From assembly GCA_964654945.1 (NCBI GenBank), contig CAZZLN010000014.1:1-36671 (forward strand): 36,671 nt of DNA, written 5' to 3'. The notes under the pieces were generated by a model. It saw only the letters and a program-made list of their open reading frames with translations, was not told where the DNA came from and ran no database searches. The position numbers were made by a program, and so were the translations under genes. This document shows, in pieces, positions 32,631 to 36,671 of the stretch (positions are counted from its first letter, which is position 1; every line of letters begins with the position of its first letter). The stretch is from HGM11788 sp964654945. Its GTDB lineage: Bacteria; Bacillota; Clostridia; Lachnospirales; CAG-274.

Positions 32631-32695
32631 TATTATCACTTACTTTACTTATACTTCTTATATCATAAGGAATTTTCCCCTGATTTTATTTACAC

Positions 32696-32724
32696 TTGAA
32701 ATTTTATAATTAAATTATTATACT
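32696..32724 (+). promoter_or_regulatory. Promoter of the HD-PNP-deaminase operon
   Basis: TTGAAA (32696-32701), a 17-bp spacer and TATACT (32719-32724), 32 bp before the ATG of the HD protein. Confidence 0.75.
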
Positions 32725-32756
32725 AAATATATACAATACTTAAGGGACGTGATTTT

Positions 32757-33245
32757 ATGATAAAAAATGTTATAAATGAAATGATAAACTACTATAACAC
32801 AGACATAAAACGTATTAATCATTTTATGAAAGTATATGCCTTTGCAAAATTTATAGGCGAAAACGAAGCCCTTGATAAAAAAACTCAGGAAATTCTCGAA
32901 GTTACTGCAATAGTTCATGATATAGGAATTAAAATAAGCGAAGAAAAATATGGCAGCTCTGACGGAAAATATCAGGAAAAAGAGGGTCCTGCAATTGCAG
33001 AAAAATTATTAACAGAACTTGGATATGACAAAGAATTTACAGACAGAGTATGTTATATTATAGCTCATCATCACACCTATGATAATATTGACGGAATAGA
33101 TTATCAGATACTTGTAGAAGCGGATTTTATAGTAAATTTATATGAAGACAGCTGCTCGCCTATTGCAGTTAAATCTGCCTATAACAAAATATTTAAAACA
33201 AAAAGCGGTAAGAATTATGTAGAAAAAATGTTTATGGGAGAATAA
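32757..33245 (+). CDS. HD-domain phosphohydrolase
   Basis: The 162-residue protein is a single HD domain: an N-terminal His in RINHFMKVYAFAKFIGE, the HD dyad in AIVHDIGIKISEEKYGS, a His triplet in IIAHHHTYDNI, and the final Asp in ILVEADFIVNLYED. HD proteins hydrolyse phosphoester bonds of nucleotides and similar substrates with a metal; the substrate here is unknown. It is 4 bp from purine nucleoside phosphorylase, which points to nucleotide salvage. The ribosome site (AAGGGACG) is modest. It leads a plus-strand operon running to the window's end. Confidence 0.85.
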   Translation: MIKNVINEMINYYNTDIKRINHFMKVYAFAKFIGENEALDKKTQEILEVTAIVHDIGIKISEEKYGSSDGKYQEKEGPAIAEKLLTELGYDKEFTDRVCYIIAHHHTYDNIDGIDYQILVEADFIVNLYEDSCSPIAVKSAYNKIFKTKSGKNYVEKMFMGE

Positions 33246-33249
33246 CGCT

Positions 33250-34080
33250 ATGGTATATGATGATTACACAAAAATTTTATATTCAATTAAACAAAAAATT
33301 GACTTTAATCCAAAAATAGCTATTATACTCGGTTCAGGTTTAGGCTCATTTGGTGATGAAATGGAAATTAAATACACACTTAATTACAGTGATATTGAAG
33401 GATTTCCGGTATCCACCGTTGAAGGTCATAAAGGCAGATTTTTATTTGGCTATATAGAAAATGCGCCTGTTGTGGCAATGCAGGGACGAGTACACTACTA
33501 TGAGGGCTATTCAATGGAGCAGGTTGTGCTCCCGACAAGAATTATGAAGCTTTTGGGAGCTGAAATTATTATTCTTACAAATTCAGCAGGAGGTATAAAC
33601 TTTGGTTTTAAACCCGGTGAGCTTATGCTCATTAAAGATCATATATCAGCATTTGTTCCATCTCCTTTAATAGGAAAAAATATTGATGAATTTGGTTTGA
33701 GATTTCCGGATATGAGCAAAGTGTATAATATAGAATTATGTAACATAATAAAAAAGACAGCTCTTGATGCCGAAATTAAATTAAAAGAAGGGGTCTATGT
33801 TCAGCTTAGCGGCCCTGCTTATGAAACACCATCGGAAATTAAAATGCTCAGAACTCTCGGTGCTGATGCTGTTGGTATGAGTACAGTCTGCGAAGCAATT
33901 GCAGCAGTACACTGTGGAATGAAGGTATGCGGAATATCCCTTATTACAAATATGGCAAGCGGTGTTTCAGATAAACCTCTGTCTCATAAAGAAGTGCAGG
34001 AAACCGCTGATAAATCAGAAAAGTATTTTAAAGAACTTATTAAAAAGGCAGTGATTAATATATATGATAAAATTTTATAA
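33250..34080 (+). CDS. punA: Purine nucleoside phosphorylase (trimeric class)
   Basis: PNP cleaves inosine and guanosine (and deoxy forms) to base and ribose-1-phosphate. The 276 residues carry the trimeric-class motifs: IILGSGLGSFGDEM (phosphate Ser), GHKGRFLFG, MQGRVHYYEGYSMEQV, LTNSAGGINFGFKPGELMLIKDHI, GVYVQLSGPAYETPSEIKML (purine-binding Glu), GMSTVCEAI and ITNMASG (base-contacting Asn). The hexameric DeoD class lacks this pattern. The last 17 bp overlap the start of the next gene, giving coupled translation. Confidence 0.95.
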   Translation: MVYDDYTKILYSIKQKIDFNPKIAIILGSGLGSFGDEMEIKYTLNYSDIEGFPVSTVEGHKGRFLFGYIENAPVVAMQGRVHYYEGYSMEQVVLPTRIMKLLGAEIIILTNSAGGINFGFKPGELMLIKDHISAFVPSPLIGKNIDEFGLRFPDMSKVYNIELCNIIKKTALDAEIKLKEGVYVQLSGPAYETPSEIKMLRTLGADAVGMSTVCEAIAAVHCGMKVCGISLITNMASGVSDKPLSHKEVQETADKSEKYFKELIKKAVINIYDKIL

Positions 34081-35302
34081 TTGCAGCATTTTAACAGATA
34101 ATATTATTAAAGGAGAACTGTGGGTTAATAAAAACAAAATTGAATATATAGGAAAACACAAAGAGGGAGTTTTTGAAAAAGAAATTGACTGTAACGGGGG
34201 CATTATTATACCCGGATTTAAAAACTGCCATACTCATTCGGCAATGACTTTTTTAAGGTCAAAGGCAGATGATTTACCTCTTGACAAATGGCTTAATGAG
34301 CTTGTGTTTCCTATTGAGAAAAAACTAGATGCTGAAACTGCAAAATGGTTTTGCAAGCTTGCAATAATGGAGTATCTTTCAAGTGGTATAACAAATGTTT
34401 TTGATATGTATTTTATTCCAGAAGCTATGGCGATTGCAGCTAAAGAAACAGGATTCAGAACAGTTTTGTGCGGTGCTGTAAATGATTTTGCAAGCAGTCC
34501 AAAAGAGCTTGAATCTGATTTTAAAAAATACAACAGATATTGCCCTAACCTATCTCACAGGCTTGGTTTTCACGCTGAATATACAACAGGCTATGACAGA
34601 CTTTGTGAAATATCCGAAATTTCAAACAGACTTAAAGAACCTGTTTACGCCCACTGTTCGGAAACAAAAAAAGAAGTTTATGACTGTATAAAAAAATATG
34701 GCAAATCTCCTATTAAGCTTTTTGAGGATATTGGTTTGTTTAATTACGGAGGCGGAATTTTCCACGGAAACTATGTTGATGATGAAGATATTGAAATATT
34801 AAAAAGCAGAAATATAACAGTTGTTACAAATCCTGCGTCAAATCTTAAGCTTGCAAGCGGAATATGTCCTGTTGAAAAGCTGTTTAATAAAGGAATTAAT
34901 ATAGCAATAGGTACTGACGGTGCTGCAAGCAACAATGCTCTTGATATGTTCAGAGAAATGTATCTTGTAACTTCACTTCAAAAGTATTATAATAACAATG
35001 CTTCCTCTATGTCTGCCGAATGGGTTTTTAATATGGCATGCAAAACTAATATGCTTGGAAATGACTGCGACAGACTTGCAGCGGGAAAGCTTGCAGATTT
35101 TACTGTTATAAATATAAATACTCCTAATATGCAGCCTGTTCACAACATAATAAAAAACATTGTTTACAGCGGTTCAAAATCTAATATTTATATGACAGTT
35201 GCCGATGGTAAAATTCTTTATAAAAATGGCAGATACAATATTAATATTGATGAAGAAGAAATATATAGAAAATGTAATGAATTAATAAAAGGTTTGATGT
35301 AA
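34064..35302 (+). CDS. Amidohydrolase, MtaD/SsnA-like (adenosyl deaminase type)
   Basis: This 412-residue metal-dependent amidohydrolase is of the cytosine/adenosine deaminase branch. Metal ligands are visible in the order HTHSAM (first His pair), HAEYT and HCSETKKE (His), HGNYV (His) and GTDGAASNN (Asp). The 5'-methylthioadenosine/S-adenosylhomocysteine deaminases have the same series, and PNP next door favours a purine-nucleoside substrate, but SsnA-like relatives cannot be excluded. It starts inside the end of the PNP gene (17-bp overlap), with AAAGA-type sequence rather than a strong ribosome site, so expression likely depends on coupling. Confidence 0.85.
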   Translation: MIKFYNCSILTDNIIKGELWVNKNKIEYIGKHKEGVFEKEIDCNGGIIIPGFKNCHTHSAMTFLRSKADDLPLDKWLNELVFPIEKKLDAETAKWFCKLAIMEYLSSGITNVFDMYFIPEAMAIAAKETGFRTVLCGAVNDFASSPKELESDFKKYNRYCPNLSHRLGFHAEYTTGYDRLCEISEISNRLKEPVYAHCSETKKEVYDCIKKYGKSPIKLFEDIGLFNYGGGIFHGNYVDDEDIEILKSRNITVVTNPASNLKLASGICPVEKLFNKGINIAIGTDGAASNNALDMFREMYLVTSLQKYYNNNASSMSAEWVFNMACKTNMLGNDCDRLAAGKLADFTVININTPNMQPVHNIIKNIVYSGSKSNIYMTVADGKILYKNGRYNINIDEEEIYRKCNELIKGLM

Positions 35303-35303
35303 T

Positions 35304-35786
35304 ATGGCAAAAGAACTTAAAACAAATGCAATGAGAATATTGGATAAAAATAAAATATACTATGAAATTAACACATATGAATGTGATGAATTTATTGACG
35401 GAATAACAATAGCAAAAAATCTCAATCAAAATCCGTCACAATCCTTTAAAACTCTTGTTGCATCAGGAAAAACAGGAAATTTTTACGTATTTGTAATTCC
35501 TGTTGACAAAGAGCTTAATCTAAAACTTTGTGCAAAGTCTGTAGGAGAAAAATCCGTAGAGCTTATTCACGTTAAAGATATTAACAAAATTACAGGCTAT
35601 ATAAGAGGAGGCTGCACTCCTCTTGGTATGAAAAAGCTTTATAAAACAGTTATTGACACCTCTGCACAAAATTTTGACAAAATAATAATAAGCGGCGGCA
35701 GAATAGGTGCTCAGATTATACTCAATCCAAATGACCTTGTAAAAGTTGTCAATGGAAAATATGAAAAAATACTTGCGGAGAACTAA
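35304..35786 (+). CDS. ybaK: Cys-tRNA(Pro)/Cys-tRNA(Cys) deacylase YbaK/EbsC
   Basis: The 160-residue trans-editing protein of the YbaK family hydrolyses Cys misattached to tRNA-Pro. The family motifs are SFKTLVASGKTGNFYVFVIPVD (with the conserved Lys), LNLKLCAKSVGEKSVELI and the GYIRGGCTPLGMKK loop. Its length is typical. It begins 1 bp after the deaminase stop. The function is firm at family level; the tRNA substrate is assumed from E. coli YbaK. Confidence 0.9.
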   Translation: MAKELKTNAMRILDKNKIYYEINTYECDEFIDGITIAKNLNQNPSQSFKTLVASGKTGNFYVFVIPVDKELNLKLCAKSVGEKSVELIHVKDINKITGYIRGGCTPLGMKKLYKTVIDTSAQNFDKIIISGGRIGAQIILNPNDLVKVVNGKYEKILAEN

Positions 35787-35787
35787 T

Positions 35788-36671
35788 ATGGGCAATTTAG
35801 CATTTATAACTTTTAAGAAACTTATAGAAATGTTTATTATACTTTTTGTCGGTATAATAGGCTATAAAACAAAAGTAATATCAGAAAGCGGAAATAAAAC
35901 CCTTTCTAATGTACTTCTTATGATAATAAATCCTATTGTTTTGTTTATGGCATTTCAGCAGGACTATACTCCGGAACTTCTTAAAAATTTTATTGTATCG
36001 GTTTTTTTTGCAGTTATAGCACATATTGTTGGTATAATAATTTCATACATATTTATTAAAAAAACCGCAAAAGATTTTGAAATTGAAAAGGTTGCCTGCA
36101 CATATTCCAACTGCGGATTTATTGGAATACCTATTATAAATGCAATTTTCGGTTCAGAAGGTGTGTTCTATCTTGCAGCCTATCTAGCAGTATTCAATTT
36201 GTTTTTATGGACTCACGGACTTGTTGTAACAACAGGAAAATTTAATATTAAAACTATTATAAGCGGGCTTTTATCACCTTGTATGACAGCAATATTTTTA
36301 GGTGCTGCTCTTGCATATTTCAAACTTCCTGAAATTATAAGCTCTCCTTTAAACGCAATAGCTGATATGAACACACCTGTCGCTATGCTTGTTGCAGGTG
36401 CAACAATGGCACAGTCTGATATTTTAAAGGCAATTAAAAATTACAGAGTTTATATTGTGGCACTTCTAAAGCTTTTTATTATACCGGTTATAACAGCAGT
36501 TGTGCTTTTTTTATTTCAATATGACGATATGGTAACTACAATTACAGTTATAGAAATGGCTTGTCCTGTTGCAGCGTCAGGCACTATGTTCGCTCTCAGA
36601 TACAACAGAAATGCAATATATGCTTCTGAGCTTTATATTATATCCACATTACTTTCGGCAATTTCTTTGCC
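35788..36671 (+). CDS. AEC-family transporter (auxin efflux carrier type), 3' truncated by window end
   Basis: An open frame starts at ATG 35788 behind GGAG, 1 bp after the ybaK stop, and runs off the end of the window. The 294 visible residues form alternating hydrophobic helices of the AEC family. FKKLIEMFIILFVGIIGYKTKVI opens helix 1, and the segment SNVLLMIINPIVLFMAF has the conserved Asn-Pro. ACTYSNCGFIGIPIINAIFG is the family's most typical motif, and PVAMLVAGATMAQSDI and MACPVAASGTMFALRYN follow. Few residues should be missing, since full proteins are about 305-320. The substrate (malate, malonate or other) is unknown. Confidence 0.88.
   Translation, partial: MGNLAFITFKKLIEMFIILFVGIIGYKTKVISESGNKTLSNVLLMIINPIVLFMAFQQDYTPELLKNFIVSVFFAVIAHIVGIIISYIFIKKTAKDFEIEKVACTYSNCGFIGIPIINAIFGSEGVFYLAAYLAVFNLFLWTHGLVVTTGKFNIKTIISGLLSPCMTAIFLGAALAYFKLPEIISSPLNAIADMNTPVAMLVAGATMAQSDILKAIKNYRVYIVALLKLFIIPVITAVVLFLFQYDDMVTTITVIEMACPVAASGTMFALRYNRNAIYASELYIISTLLSAISL

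Noticed and set aside
32579..32640. Small peptide gene reading NLSEENESLFSIFEDKLPRR on the minus strand
   Set aside because: The frame is 24 codons, begins right after a stop with no start codon or ribosome site, and lies within the inverted repeats.
32032..32756. Duplicate attachment site (copy of the ssrA 3' end)
   Set aside because: No second copy of the TTCGATTCCCCTCATCTCC sequence was found by eye in this interval or up to the window's end.

Overview
The window looks like a draft scaffold from a low-GC, strictly anaerobic Clostridia-type Firmicute. The reasons are AT-rich codon use, Shine-Dalgarno sites of the AGGAGG type, sigma-A-like promoters, the [FeFe]-hydrogenase maturation genes hydG and hydF, a BofA homologue (an endospore-former gene), rod-shape MreB, an LtaS-like enzyme, and a tmRNA whose tag ends in DNDNLALAA. 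A Lachnospirales-like host is plausible but cannot be proved from this sequence. A run of exactly 100 N (12639-12738) marks an assembly gap inside a tandem repeat.

Layout, left to right. 1-340 holds two bidirectional terminators. 341-4595 (minus strand) is an operon of a TM1266-like regulator, hydG, hydF and an O-acetylhomoserine sulfhydrylase. A 417-bp divergent control region with a WalR-like box precedes a secreted SH3-NlpC/P60 cell-wall hydrolase (plus). 5775-12437 (minus) carries an AI-2E-family permease, a PepD-type dipeptidase, the PFL/DUF711 plus ACT-domain pair, and a zinc/cadmium efflux module (P1B ATPase and its ArsR/SmtB repressor, with a clear operator). 12540-12962 is a hairpin-rich ~66-bp tandem array between a terminator and mreB. 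mreB and a CNNM/CBS/CorC protein follow (minus). 15468-19841 (plus) encodes a CobD/HisC-like aminotransferase, a GltD/NfnB-like oxidoreductase, AcpS and the NAD(P)HX repair enzyme. 19808-21546 (minus) encodes a GNAT protein, dCMP deaminase and a TrmH-family RNA methyltransferase, preceded by a decayed ktrA/trkA tail. 21841-25296 (plus) encodes aroC, lysA, a LUD-domain protein and a small membrane protein. 25366-31489 (minus) is an envelope cluster: GT2 glycosyltransferase, BofA, rhomboid protease, LtaS-like enzyme and a UDG-family protein. ssrA (tmRNA) follows at 31681, then a relic integration site with a truncated tyrosine recombinase and a second hairpin-rich tract. The end (32757-36671, plus) encodes an HD phosphohydrolase, purine nucleoside phosphorylase, an MtaD/SsnA-like deaminase, a YbaK-type deacylase and a truncated AEC transporter.

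Most genes are ordinary chromosomal housekeeping genes. The stretches least explained by known genes are the hairpin array beside mreB, the hairpin tract next to the integrase relic downstream of ssrA, and a terminator-like hairpin in the hyd/NlpC intergenic region.
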